A DNA stretch of 64,000 nt from PALSA-350 sp963794165 (GCA_963794165.1 CAWCCT010000014.1:1-64000); one strand, 5' to 3'; positions 43,368 through 53,195 are shown, counted from the stretch's first letter. Numbers and translations: made by a program. The notes: generated by a model not told the origin, from the sequence alone.

Positions 43368-45556
43368 GTGCAGAGAAGATTCAGGATCTCCGTTATTCTC
43401 CTTACCGGCTTGGCGATCTCTTTCGGGGTCTTTCCATTTCCGCGGCACATGTTGGTCCAGCTGTCGGCGCAAGACCCTGCCAGCCGCGATGCGACTGCGT
43501 GGGACGCCCGTTCGATGGCGATTGTTCTCTTGGGCAACTATCCAGAAGCCACAGACGCCCCAACCCGTGCCGCGCTGCGCGACGCGGTAGCCACTTATGA
43601 TCGGGGATGGTCAACCATTGCGCAAGCCTATAGCCAGCGGTCCACGCTCAGCCCACAGAAGATCGAGGATGGCTTGGGTGAGGGTGACACGCTCTTCCGC
43701 CAGTCCACCGATCAAGTCGCCACAGTCCTGGACCGGCTCCCAGCAGTCACGGTGGGCGAGACGGTTTCCAGCGGCACCCTCTCCGTCCCTTTCGAAACTG
43801 CAGAGTTGCTGCTCAAGCGACGGACGGGCAATAAATCGCCGCGTTTCCTCGAGAGGACGGTCGATTTGAGCTCGCGGGCGCCAATTCAAATTGACGTCTC
43901 GTCAGCGACGGATTTCTATTGCCTGCTGGAATTCGCCCATGCACCGCCGGGCTCGTCCCAGTTCGAACTTTCCGTGAGGGCCGGCCCTGATCTGCTGGGA
44001 AAGGTAGATCTGTCGGTAACGGTCCCGGAGAAGTATCCGCTCGAGGTGCAGATTGTCGATAGCGATGATCATCCCGTCGATGCAGCAGTTGGGCTCTACT
44101 CAGCAGGAGACAGGTTTCTGGTTCCGGCGAGCGCTTTGGATTTTTCCGCGGCGGGCTACTTTTATCAACCTGTGCGATACAGGGAGAGCACGCACACGCG
44201 CTACTGGCCGGGCGGCGAAAACGCGGCACAGCGTTTTTTGTACGCAGCGGCTTTGCGATCAACGTGCCTCCGGGAACCTACCGGCTCATCGCAGCCAAGG
44301 GGCCGGAGTACCTGCCCTTTGACCAAACGGTCACCGTACGGGCGGCGCAGACGAACTCCGAAAAAATTGTGCTGCGCCGCTGGATCGATATGGCGGCGCG
44401 TGGCTGGTATTCAGGCGACACACACCTCCATTACGCCCGCTTGAGCCCGGAGGCCAACGAACCGCTTACTTTATTTATGCAGGCGGAAGACTTGAAGGTG
44501 GGCAACATTCTCAGAATGGGAGATGGCAGGCAAACCTACTTTGAGCAATACGGCTTTGGGAAGGAGGGGCGGTTTACGTCTGCCAATCTTGCGCTCGTCC
44601 CGGGACAGGAGGATCCAAGAACCGCAATCATGGGTCATATGATCGGCCTGAATCTGCAGAGCCCCATCCGGAACCTGGAGCGCGGCTACTACGTTTACGG
44701 CGACGTGTTTGATGACATACACAGAGAGGGCGGTCTTGCCGGCTACGCACACGTAACCAAATACGCCACGAGTTCCGGCGCTTATCACGACATCACGATC
44801 AATATCGCTCGCAATAAGCCGGACTTTGAGGAGATTTGTGAAAACGGCAATGTGGAAACCGAGATCTACTATGACTTTCTGAACCTGGGCTTCAAATTAA
44901 CCGCCATGGGCGGTAGCGATGTACCGTGGGGTGGGACGGCGGGGGAGTCGCGCGTATACGTGCACGGCGGCTCAACCTTCGACCCCGACCAATGGTTTGC
45001 TGAGGTAAAGAAAGGCCACACTTTTGTAACCGCAGGGCCGATGTTGGAGTTCACCGTTTCCGGCCTGCTCGCCGGCGATGAGATCAACGCCAAGCAGGGC
45101 GAGCGATTGAAGGTCCACGCCAAGGCCATGGTGGGATCGGACGTAGTGCGGCTGGAGCATCTCGAAGTAGTCGCCAACGGTCAAGTGGTGCGGTCCGCAG
45201 AACCTTCGGGACACTCGGCGAGCCTGGACTTCGAGTTGCCTGCTGATCACAGCATGTGGATCGCGGCCAGGACGACCGGTGCACATACTACCCCTGTCTA
45301 CATTACGGTCAATGGCAAGCGGCACTGGAAAGAAGATGCCGTGCCGGCGCTGCTGGAGAAGTGTTTCCGAACGCTGGACGAAGTCGATGCTCTGATTAAT
45401 GAAAAGGGCGCGAAGATTGAGCCGAACCGCGAATCCGTATGGGAGAACGCGGAATCTTTTCGAGCTGGGACCGATGAACTACGCAAGCAGGTCCAGGAGG
45501 CGCGCGAGGTATACAAGCAGCTCCGGAGTGAGTGGGAAGCCGGAACCTCGAAATGA
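43368..45556 (+). pseudogene. Frameshifted third CehA/McbA-like metallohydrolase gene
   Basis: Two overlapping frames make one protein of about 730 residues. The first (GTG 43368, signal peptide-like 'RISVILLTGLAISFGVFPF') is sound to 'GYFYQPVRYRESTHTRYWPG' and the codon CGT at 44232. The second frame continues 'FFVRSGFAINVPPGTYRLIA', then the metal motif 'ARGWYSGDTHLHYARLSPEA', 'AGYAHVTKYA' and 'AMGGSDVPWGGTAGESRVYV'. The frames join if one T is added to the T6 run at 44234-44239. This is either a real lesion, a sequencing error at a homopolymer, or slippage expression. It is shorter than and clearly diverged from the two paralogues upstream (no AAGC after the HxH motif). Confidence 0.8.
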
Positions 45557-45797
45557 TTTCCCGCTCCCGATTCCTTTGGCTCGCGCGCTGGCAGCGTACG
45601 AATCTGGAACATGTTCCAAGCGTGTGTGCCAGGGTCTGCTCCATTCCGCTTCGGCGTCAGACCGGCGATCAGCGGCGGGATTGGACGGACGCTAACGTTG
45701 TATTTTGGGTACCAGGGCGTTGAGGTTTTCGTGCGAGGGTAACGTTCCCCCACATAAGCAACATTGACTGTTTTAATGAGCCGCCGATAATCATCCC
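45557..45797. other. Gap between metallohydrolase remnant and small gene
   Basis: About 240 bases without a convincing coding frame or recognisable repeat. It should contain the promoter of the short gene at 45798, but no clear -35/-10 pair can be named. Confidence 0.4.
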
Positions 45798-46049
45798 ATG
45801 CGGCGCGGTTCAGGCCGGTTGGAGGTCCCTTTGAAATCTGCCTATGTGAACGGTATTCGTAAGTTGTCTGACTTAAATCGAGGCCAGATCGTCCGGCTAG
45901 CCGGCTCCGGTGCTGCCATAGTTGAAAAAATCTGGGCTGAGGGAGACGAGTACTTCGGCCAGTTCCTTTGCCAGGACGGCTTGGTCGTCCAGTTGACCGA
46001 GGCCGAAGAATCGATGATCGGGACCCTGATTAAGCTGAGCGTCGTCTAG
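45798..46049 (+). CDS. Small protein of unknown function
   Basis: 83 residues (MRRGSGRLEV...). The part from 'VNGIRKLSDLNRGQIVRLAG' to 'YFGQFLCQDGLVVQLTEAEE' looks like a compact beta-rich domain of about 60 residues; 'LSDLNRGQIVRLAG' loosely recalls FeoA-type beta barrels, but the match is too weak to name. Start uncertain: the ATG at 45798 lacks a clear ribosome site. Likely real because of its protein-like composition and free-standing position. Confidence 0.45.
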   Translation: MRRGSGRLEVPLKSAYVNGIRKLSDLNRGQIVRLAGSGAAIVEKIWAEGDEYFGQFLCQDGLVVQLTEAEESMIGTLIKLSVV

Positions 46050-46258
46050 TTAAGGGGAAAGGTCGCTTTGCGGAAATTACGACGCCGCTGCGGTGTGCTT
46101 GACGCCCCGTTGGCGCTCGGCCGGCTAGCGTCTTTCCAGGGACCTTGTCCACGATCTTGATGCCGACATAGACGATGCTTAGTCTGTCTGGCTGCAGCCG
46201 CCGAGAGATGGCGGTAGGCTGTGGATATATTCTCCTTTTATTCGCCTATACTCGGCGC

Positions 46259-46534
46259 ATGTCCCGCTTTGAGCGACCGAGCCATCGCGTCTACATGTCG
46301 TTTATGTTCCGCCATGGCTGGCAGGTTCAGTTCCTGGAAGCCGACCTGAAAACACCTCTGCCCAGGAAGCTGATCTTCGCTCACCCAGACAAGATCAGGG
46401 AGATGGCCAGGCGAGGTGAGGCTATGCAGACCTCAGAAGCCAGACAGATGCTGGAAAATGCGATCGAGAACGGCAGAGGTGGAGTTTTTTTGAAGCTTAC
46501 GCCGGAACAGCACGCGAGACTGAAACACCCGTGA
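46259..46534 (+). CDS. Small hypothetical protein
   Basis: 91 residues from ATG 46259 (MSRFERPSHRVYMSFMFRHG). An earlier in-frame start at 46175 would add a cysteine-rich, less convincing leader. The sequence 'GWQVQFLEADLKTPLPRKL', 'FAHPDKIREMARRGEAM' and 'GRGGVFLKLTPEQHARL' suggests a small alpha/beta cytoplasmic protein. Not recognised. It is followed by a 150-base gap and the tRNA gene. Confidence 0.5.
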   Translation: MSRFERPSHRVYMSFMFRHGWQVQFLEADLKTPLPRKLIFAHPDKIREMARRGEAMQTSEARQMLENAIENGRGGVFLKLTPEQHARLKHP

Positions 46535-46687
46535 TCTCCGATTTTTGTTTTTCGATTCGTCCGGGGCCCGATGATGGCAAGATCCGGTGAGGCGTGTGCG
46601 GGTCTCATTTATCATCAAACGAGTCGCAGGCGACAGCAGCGTCACGGTAAGGGAGACGTAGAATCGTCCGCGCAAGTTAACAGAGAA

Positions 46688-46764
<77 letters not shown>

Positions 46765-46889
46765 ATAGACTTCCAGTCGCGTCCTGTAATGTCCACAAAT
46801 GAAATAAGACGGTAGCTGCCTCGCGGCTGGCGACTGCCGAGTTTGCGCACGATTGCCGTACTCCAGCGTGCCAAGCAGTGGACATCTTC

Positions 46890-46929
46890 CGTTATCGACC
46901 TAACGCGTTCGCGGGGTTTGTCGATAACG
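46890..46929. promoter_or_regulatory. Inverted repeat upstream of a secreted-protein gene
   Basis: CGTTATCGAC (46890-46899) and GTCGATAACG (46920-46929) are perfect inverted copies with a 20-base spacer, ending 34 bases before the ATG at 46964. Could be an operator or an RNA hairpin in the leader. No T-run follows, so it is not a terminator. Confidence 0.4.
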
Positions 46930-46963
46930 CGATTAGCCAACTCGCGAATCAAGGATGGCCCCC

Positions 46964-47449
46964 ATGAAATTAATACCCCTTCTCCCACTGTTGCTCTGGC
47001 TATCCTTCCCGGCATATTCAAAGAACTCACTTTTTGACAGAAACATCGAAAACACAACCTTCCTGAACCCCGCATGTCCGGCAACCCTCACTGGCGTATA
47101 CGCGAGTCCGGGGGGCAAGGGAATGGGTAGAGTGAGTGTGCGTCTCGTAAACCAGACGGAAAAGCGCGTTATCGCAGTAAAGGTCGGTTTTGAAGGGTTC
47201 GACGCCGCTCGGGACAAACACGAGTTCCCTGAAACATATTCATCCGCGGTAAGCCTGAAGCCGGAACGCGAAGCTAAGCCCATCTGGCGCGTTGAAGATG
47301 AGACCTTTACCGTTAATACTGCGAGCGGTGTAAGTGTTTTTCTCCTCAAGCTAATGTTTGCAGACGGCTCTTATTGGAAGGATGACGGTACTAAATCCTG
47401 CTCGCTGACCATCTCCGGCCTGGCGAAACCTCAACCTAGTGACGAATGA
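46964..47449 (+). CDS. Secreted hypothetical protein
   Basis: 161 residues with a signal peptide (MKLIPLLPLLLWLSFPAYS). Start at the second ATG (46964) because AAGG is about nine bases upstream and the signal begins there; ATG 46955 adds three residues. The mature part has two cysteines (in 'NPACPATLTGVYAS' and 'TKSCSLTISG') that may pair, and strands such as 'RVSVRLVNQTEKRVIAVKVG' and 'VSVFLLKLMFADGSYWKDDG', which suggests a small beta-sandwich. No family recognised. Confidence 0.6.
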   Translation: MKLIPLLPLLLWLSFPAYSKNSLFDRNIENTTFLNPACPATLTGVYASPGGKGMGRVSVRLVNQTEKRVIAVKVGFEGFDAARDKHEFPETYSSAVSLKPEREAKPIWRVEDETFTVNTASGVSVFLLKLMFADGSYWKDDGTKSCSLTISGLAKPQPSDE

Positions 47450-47537
47450 TTAGCTTGCACGAGGCCAAGGTGACGCTGACGGTGGGCGCACCACACAGTC
47501 AGCCGCGTTTGCGGATGCCAAGTCCTCCTGATTGCCG

Positions 47538-48066
47538 CTAGACAGCGGCGCTTTCGAGGCCCGGGGACATCGCTGGGATTGCTTCGCGGTAAAACGGATA
47601 ATCCGTGTAGCCGTGGGCATCGAAGGTGTAAAAGGTCTTGCGGTCGTATTCGTTCAGCGGCAGCCCAAGCCTTACGCGCTTGGGCAAATCGGGATTAACA
47701 ATGAAATGGCGGCCGAACGCCACCAGGTCGGCATCGCCTTTCTCAATAATCGCCTAAGGTATCGGGTTCAAAACCACCGGCTGCGATGATTTTTCCTTGG
47801 AAGATCTTGCGTAGCCGTTCCGCGGCGATCGGCGCCTGGCGCTCCGCAATCAGCACGTTGCCTTTGGCGCGCGGTTCCACGATGTGGAGATACGCCAAGC
47901 CGAAGCGGTTCAGCTGCGCGGCCAGATAGTCGAACAAGGCTCCCGAATTGGTGTCCGACATCCCGTTGAATACTCCGCTAGGCCCAATGCGGCCCTCCGG
48001 GCCTAGACGAATGCTTGGGTCGCACACTTCATCGTTACCCCAGACTTTGAGCTGGCACAGTGCAGG
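47538..48066 (-). pseudogene. Old Yellow Enzyme (NemA-like) C-terminal remnant
   Basis: Only the C-terminal half of an FMN-dependent alkene reductase is present. From 48060: ALCQLKVWGNDEV, 'SGVFNGMSDTNSGALFDYLA', 'QLNRFGLAYLHIVEPRAKGN' and 'IIAAGGFEPDTL'. After a frame break near 47740 it continues 'IIEKGDADLVAFGRHFIVNP', 'DLPKRVRLGLPLNEYDRKTF', 'YTDYPF'. The substrate-binding N-terminal half is missing: the homology stops exactly at the stop codon of the receptor gene at 48067. A GC palindrome GGCCCTCCGGGCC (about 47992-48004), also found in the 38843 and 52052 repeats, sits in a segment that looks inserted relative to intact enzymes. Confidence 0.8.
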
Positions 48067-51000
48067 TTAGAAGTCGTAGCGCAACGAGAATTGCATTACA
48101 CGCGGCTTACTGTAGGTTTGCGAATAGTTGCCCAGGGTGCCCCCGGTCAAGGTGACCCCAAGGGAAGTATTCGGGTTGGTATCAAATCGGACGGAGTTGG
48201 TAACGTTAAATACCTCCCAGGCGAACTTTACACCCTGGCTCTCCGTGATCTTGAACACCTTGGATAAACCTGAGTCGAGATCGAAGTAGCCATCCCCGCG
48301 GAAAAGATTGCGCTCTCCAACCTCACCCGGGTATGGCAGCCGAATCGGCGAACCGTTCGTTATTCCATTGTTAATCGCCCCCACGTTGTCAAACACCTGC
48401 GGCGCCCCATTCTGGTCCAGGTGCTTGCGGATCTTCACCGGTGCAGTCTCGATGCCAAAACTTTCAAGCTGCCAGTCGGTACCCCAGCCGGGCGCAAAGA
48501 CGCTAAACGGCAGTCCGCTGGTCCAGCGGTTTACCCCCGACCACTGCCAACCTCCAATCACCTCATCGACCAGCCGTTTCGATGTGTTGGCAAACTTCTG
48601 ACCGGTACCGAACGGCAACCGATACACCCAGTCAAACGTGATCAGATGCCTGGTATCGAAATCGGAGACACCTCGATTCAACGAAGGATTCCAGGTATTG
48701 ATGATGCTACTGAACGCGTTATTCGAACTGATTTCGCTGGCGCGTTCCGTATCGGAACCCATGTCGATCGACTTTGACAAAGTGTAACTGAAGTCGGCTT
48801 GCAGCCCATGACTGAAGGGATGGCGCACGGTGACCTGGCCGGCGTTGTAGTAGCTCATGCCGATCGAATTCCAGGCATACAGCGACGAAAATTGGGACTG
48901 CCAGAATTTTGTGCCTTGCGGGCACCCGTAATTGCAGTAGAAGTCCAGGTCGGCCAGAGCGCCGGTCTCTCCTCCCTGGTAGCGGGAGTACGCCCACTCA
49001 TTCGTATAGATAGCCTGCGTAGCACTTTCTCCCAAGTAGTCGTAGTTTGCAAGTTGCGGAAAGACGTCTTCGAAGTAAGGAATGGTTGGCACCGATGCCT
49101 CGTTGTTGCCGCCGTTCGCATCCACCAGCGCGGAGAGCTTGTCTGCGTTGGTAAAGTAGTCGCCCCCTCCTTGGGGATCAACGTAGTTGACAGGCTCCGC
49201 CAGATCAATCGATTGAAGAAGGTGTTTGCCCAGCCGCCCCACGTAGGCAAACTCGACCGTAAGGCCTCCGCGGACTTCGCGCTGAATGGAAAAGTCAAAG
49301 GCTTCAGCGTAAGGGGTTTTCAGATGGTTATCGGCACCCCAGGTGATGGCAAAGGCGGTGTTTGGGTACGTATAGGGATAAGTAATTGAACTTGGTTGTG
49401 GTGATCCATTGGAAGGAACATTGTGGACACCAGTGAAGCGAGGTGCGTTCTCAAAACCGTAGATGCTGGCTTGGCTTTCGACGCTCGTGTTCAAGCCGAA
49501 TGATCCGAACTGGTCGAAGGTGTTGACGATGCCTTCGCCGTAGTGGTCGAAGTACAGGCCAAAGCCGGAACGGATCGATGTCTTTTCGTTCGGGGCATAG
49601 ACGATGGCCAGCCGCGGCGCGAAATTTGTCTTTTGCTTGGACCAGAGCCCGGGAGCGTGGTTCGCCGGTCCATTGGGACTGAATTGGAGAAGCGGTTCGT
49701 ACACCTGCCCTTGAGCCGCGGCGGCGCCACGTTGCTTGTACCACGCGTCGGTATCGATCGTCGGTGCGATCTGTTGCCCATGCTCCTCGTAGGGAGTTTG
49801 CAGGATGGTGTGCCGTAGACCGAATGTAATCGTCAGGTTTGGCCGGGCTCTCCAGGCATCTTGCACATACCATTCAAATTCATTTGCCTTGAAATTCCGA
49901 TTGATGAAAGTGCCATCGGGATACAGACTCCCGGTCGCCCCACCCTTTGCGACGTTATAGTTGGAGATGGTGGTTTGGTCGGGGATCCCGCCGACGATGT
50001 TTCCATAGGCAATTTCGTAGGAGTCGGCAAAGCCACCCGAGACCGGCGGTCCCCCCAGAGTAGACGGATCCGGAGGGCCACCTGGAACATACCAGTAGGG
50101 ATTTGTGGATGCGGAGTTGTAGGAATTTGCATCCGATCCGCGGTTATTGTGGATCAGCCGCCAGTTGCCGCCAAAGCCCAGGGTATGGCTTCCCTTGGTC
50201 CAGGTCAGGTTATCTACGAGGTTGTTGACCGGAACGCTGACGATGGACGTGCGCGTTATGTAATAGGGATCTGATGCGGCGTCGTTGATGAAGCGAAAGG
50301 TTGTGTAGTCTCCCTGGGCAGTACCGTTATTGCCGTATCCCTGGCGTATGTAGCCGTAGCGAACGTCATTCACGACATGAGGTGTGATCGACCAGGTCTC
50401 CCCGGCTGAAATTCCTTTGTTGTTGTACTCCAGGCGCGAGGAAGGCGGATCGCCAGGGAAATCTTCCACACCTGATTGTGTATCTTTCTGCAGGTTTCCG
50501 CGCACAAACACATGGTGTTTTTCATTGATTGTGTAATCGAGCTTCAAAATGCTGGTGTTCAGCGAACCCGGAAACGGGGAAGAAAAGGTATAAGACAGAA
50601 GATTGTAGCCGTCACCCTGGGTGGCTCCGTTGGGCAATGGAAACTGCTGGAAAAAGGCCAGGGCGGCCGCGTTCGGACCAGGTGTTGTACAAACCCCATT
50701 GGCGACGCACCCAGCATCAAGGGTCGCAATCTGCGCCGGGGTCAGGGTAGTGGTCGAGGTCTGCGCGCAAGTAGGATCGCTGGGATCGACACAGTATTGG
50801 TAAGTTATATTTCCCTGGCGAAATCCGGCGCTGGGCACAATTCTGGTCTGCTGCGAATTCTCCGCCGTACGCTGCCCTTCATAGTTGAAGAAAAAGAACA
50901 GCTTGTCCTTTTTGACAGGGCCTCCCAGGGATGCTCCAAAAGTATTGCGGATGAGTTTGCCTGGCTTGTTCGGCTCACCAGATTGCAACTCGCCCGTCTT

Positions 51001-51816
51001 ATTGAACCAGTCGTTCGCGTACCCAAAGCTAGTGCGGTTGTACTCGTAAGCGGCTCCGTGGAACTTATTGGTCCCTGACTTAGTCACCAGGGTAACCTGC
51101 GCTCCAGAGCTCCGCCCGGCATCCGCATTCGAGCTGGTGGTGGTGACGCGAAACTCCTCGGTGGAATCGAGCGTCGACCTTAAAACGCCGGTGAAGGCAT
51201 AGCCGTTCTGCTGGTCATTGTCGTCCAGACCATCGAGGGTTACGTTCGTCTGATCGGAGCGTGCGCCGGCGACGGAGCCGCTGCGGCTATCCTGATCCTG
51301 CTGATCCGTCGTCTGCTGGCCAAGATACAAAACTCCGGGTTGCAGGCTGAGCAGATCGGTGACGTTGCGCCCTTCCATAGGCAGGGCCTGGATGGTGGCG
51401 TTATTGACAGAGTTGCCGATGGACGCGTCCGTCGTGTTCAGGGTCTCTGCTTCGCCGCTCACGTCGACAGTGACGGCCGCGGATTCGACTGTCAATTTAA
51501 AGTTGATCGTGGCTGGCTGGTTCACCAAAAGATCAGCCTGCTTCGATTGCTGGCTGAAACCAGACCCGTGGGCCGTGATGACATACGTGCCTGGTGGAAT
51601 CTGCTGAAACTGGTATTCGCCACTCCCGCTCGCGGTCTGAGTTGAGGTTACGCTGGTGGCCTTGTTCACGATGCTGATTGTGGCGCCGGGAATCACTGCC
51701 CCGGAGGGGTCGGTGATTGTGCCGCGCAACGAGGTCAACGATGCTTGCGGACAGGCCACGCCGCAAAAGCCCATGGCCAAAAACAGGTATGCGAGAGACT
51801 GACGGACGGGGCGCAT
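48067..51816 (-). CDS. Oar-like TonB-dependent receptor
   Basis: 1249 residues from ATG 51816 with GAGGT seven bases upstream (a GTG two codons earlier is less likely). The signal peptide ends near FCGVACPQ. 'SLRGTITDPSGAVIPGATIS' opens the carboxypeptidase-regulatory-like domain. 'ALPMEGRNVTDLLSLQPGVL' and 'RSDQTNVTLDGLDDNDQQNG' are plug-region motifs. The barrel is long and ends VMQFSLRYDF. It stands alone: upstream lies a 390-base repeat-bearing gap, and downstream the truncated Old Yellow Enzyme remnant. Ligand unknown. Confidence 0.88.
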   Translation of the reverse strand: MRPVRQSLAYLFLAMGFCGVACPQASLTSLRGTITDPSGAVIPGATISIVNKATSVTSTQTASGSGEYQFQQIPPGTYVITAHGSGFSQQSKQADLLVNQPATINFKLTVESAAVTVDVSGEAETLNTTDASIGNSVNNATIQALPMEGRNVTDLLSLQPGVLYLGQQTTDQQDQDSRSGSVAGARSDQTNVTLDGLDDNDQQNGYAFTGVLRSTLDSTEEFRVTTTSSNADAGRSSGAQVTLVTKSGTNKFHGAAYEYNRTSFGYANDWFNKTGELQSGEPNKPGKLIRNTFGASLGGPVKKDKLFFFFNYEGQRTAENSQQTRIVPSAGFRQGNITYQYCVDPSDPTCAQTSTTTLTPAQIATLDAGCVANGVCTTPGPNAAALAFFQQFPLPNGATQGDGYNLLSYTFSSPFPGSLNTSILKLDYTINEKHHVFVRGNLQKDTQSGVEDFPGDPPSSRLEYNNKGISAGETWSITPHVVNDVRYGYIRQGYGNNGTAQGDYTTFRFINDAASDPYYITRTSIVSVPVNNLVDNLTWTKGSHTLGFGGNWRLIHNNRGSDANSYNSASTNPYWYVPGGPPDPSTLGGPPVSGGFADSYEIAYGNIVGGIPDQTTISNYNVAKGGATGSLYPDGTFINRNFKANEFEWYVQDAWRARPNLTITFGLRHTILQTPYEEHGQQIAPTIDTDAWYKQRGAAAAQGQVYEPLLQFSPNGPANHAPGLWSKQKTNFAPRLAIVYAPNEKTSIRSGFGLYFDHYGEGIVNTFDQFGSFGLNTSVESQASIYGFENAPRFTGVHNVPSNGSPQPSSITYPYTYPNTAFAITWGADNHLKTPYAEAFDFSIQREVRGGLTVEFAYVGRLGKHLLQSIDLAEPVNYVDPQGGGDYFTNADKLSALVDANGGNNEASVPTIPYFEDVFPQLANYDYLGESATQAIYTNEWAYSRYQGGETGALADLDFYCNYGCPQGTKFWQSQFSSLYAWNSIGMSYYNAGQVTVRHPFSHGLQADFSYTLSKSIDMGSDTERASEISSNNAFSSIINTWNPSLNRGVSDFDTRHLITFDWVYRLPFGTGQKFANTSKRLVDEVIGGWQWSGVNRWTSGLPFSVFAPGWGTDWQLESFGIETAPVKIRKHLDQNGAPQVFDNVGAINNGITNGSPIRLPYPGEVGERNLFRGDGYFDLDSGLSKVFKITESQGVKFAWEVFNVTNSVRFDTNPNTSLGVTLTGGTLGNYSQTYSKPRVMQFSLRYDF

Positions 51817-52051
51817 GCGCACTACCTCACAAAGAAAATAAAACCATCCCGTGGCCCCCGCTCTTGGTGGCGGGATCCTTTGTGCTTGCTGAGGCCCGAA
51901 TGCACTTCAGGTCTTACAAATCTGCGGAGTTTCTTTTTAGAGAGGGTCGTGCAATTAGATTGGTAATTATTAAACGGTTATGTACATGAGATCAAGAGGG
52001 AATGTTGCAGAAATGCAATCGGAAATCGCGAAAGCGGATTTTGGTTGGGCA

Positions 52052-52145
52052 GTAGAGTGCCGCACCTACGGTGCTCGTCATCGTCCGTCAATACCCAGCC
52101 CTTCGCGGGCTGGGCTATGTTTGGCGTCGGCCCTCCGGGCCTTGA
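52052..52145. repeat. Long intergenic repeat 'GTAGAGTGCCGCACC...GGGCCTTGA', copy 2
   Basis: Same ends as the copy at 38843-38938: GTAGAGTGCCGCACCTACGG, then CGGGCTGGGCTATGTTTGG and CGGCCCTCCGGGCCTTGA, with CCAGCCCTTCG in place of CCAACCCTTCC in the middle. Behind it (52172-52206) GCCATCC...GGATGGC forms a further hairpin directly before the korB stop. The remaining part of 51817-52206 is AT-richer and holds the receptor's promoter region. Confidence 0.8.
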
Positions 52146-52206
52146 CTCAATTGAGATTCTTGCCGCAATTTTCGGCCATCCCTCCGGGATGAACCCGGAT
52201 GGCTGG

Positions 52207-53103
52207 CTACATCAATTCTTCTACAAAGGCTCGTGCGACCTCCGGGGGAACCCGATAGCTTTGCTTGACCAGCGGTTCCGTGGCCAGGACTGGTTCTGAC
52301 TCATCCAGGGTGGGCACGTCGGTGCGTTCAAAGAATTTGCCGATGGGGATTTCATCGCCCCATAACAGCGACTTCTCCATCGCCGCCATCCAGTTGGTCG
52401 AATCATACTCGGGATTGTCTTCGAGCTTCTTGACCCGGGGACGGAACCATTGGAAGGTGTTGTCGTGGTTGTAGGTCACGCAGGGACTGAAGACATCGAG
52501 GAAAGAGAAACCTTTGTGCTGAATTCCCTGTTTGATCAGCTCGGTAAGGTGCTTCTGCTCCGCGCTGAAACCGCGGGCAATGAAGGTGGCGCCCGCAGAT
52601 AGTGCAAGGGAGATGGGGTTGATCGGCCCTTCGACGTTGCCAAAGGGCATGCTCTTGGTCTTCATGCCTTTACGGCTGGTGGGCGAGGTCTGGCCGGTGG
52701 TGAGGCCATAGATCTGGTTGTCCATGACGATGTAAAGCAGATCGACATTGCGGCGCATGGTGTGCATGAAATGATTGCCGCCGATGCCGAAGCCGTCACC
52801 ATCACCGCCGGTGACCAATACGGTCATGCCGTGATTCGCCATCTTGAAGCCGGTGGCCACAGCCAGCGAGCGCCCATGCAAGGTGTGCATGCCGTAGGTA
52901 TTGATGAAGCCGGGAAAATTCGAGGAGCAACCGATGCCGCTGATGGTAGCCACCTGGTGATTCGGAATTTGCAGCTCAACCAGAGCTTTCTGCACCGCAG
53001 CCAGCACACCGAAATCGCCACACCCCGGGCACCAATCGGGATCGACCTTGCCCTTAAGGTCCGCCATCGTTGTCAGTTTTGGAGCCGCTATATCTGTCGC
53101 CAT
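52207..53103 (-). CDS. korB: 2-oxoacid:ferredoxin oxidoreductase, beta subunit
   Basis: 298 residues with AGGAGA six bases upstream of ATG. 'DPDWCPGCGDFGVLAAVQKA' (C25, C28), 'ISGIGCSSNFPGF' (C59) and 'FSPCVTYN' give the four cysteines of the [4Fe-4S] cluster. 'LVTGGDGDGFGIGGNHFMHT' and 'VMDNQIYGLTTGQTSPTSRK' bind thiamine pyrophosphate and Mg2+. Together with the alpha-gamma subunit upstream it oxidises a 2-oxoacid, most often 2-oxoglutarate in this subfamily, to the acyl-CoA while reducing ferredoxin. Substrate choice between 2-oxoglutarate and other acids cannot be settled here. Same operon as korA (92-base gap). Confidence 0.92.
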   Translation of the reverse strand: MATDIAAPKLTTMADLKGKVDPDWCPGCGDFGVLAAVQKALVELQIPNHQVATISGIGCSSNFPGFINTYGMHTLHGRSLAVATGFKMANHGMTVLVTGGDGDGFGIGGNHFMHTMRRNVDLLYIVMDNQIYGLTTGQTSPTSRKGMKTKSMPFGNVEGPINPISLALSAGATFIARGFSAEQKHLTELIKQGIQHKGFSFLDVFSPCVTYNHDNTFQWFRPRVKKLEDNPEYDSTNWMAAMEKSLLWGDEIPIGKFFERTDVPTLDESEPVLATEPLVKQSYRVPPEVARAFVEELM

Positions 53104-53195
53104 CGTTCTTCTCCTACCGGTTTCACAATTGTTTTAGACCGAAGCCGAAGCTTCCAGTCGCGATCCTGATGAGCCCATAGTCACTGTGAAGCCGG

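Noticed and set aside
47952..47960. Third TGTCCGACA site as regulator operator
   Set aside because: It lies inside the Old Yellow Enzyme remnant where it encodes the conserved MSDTN residues, so it is explained by coding.
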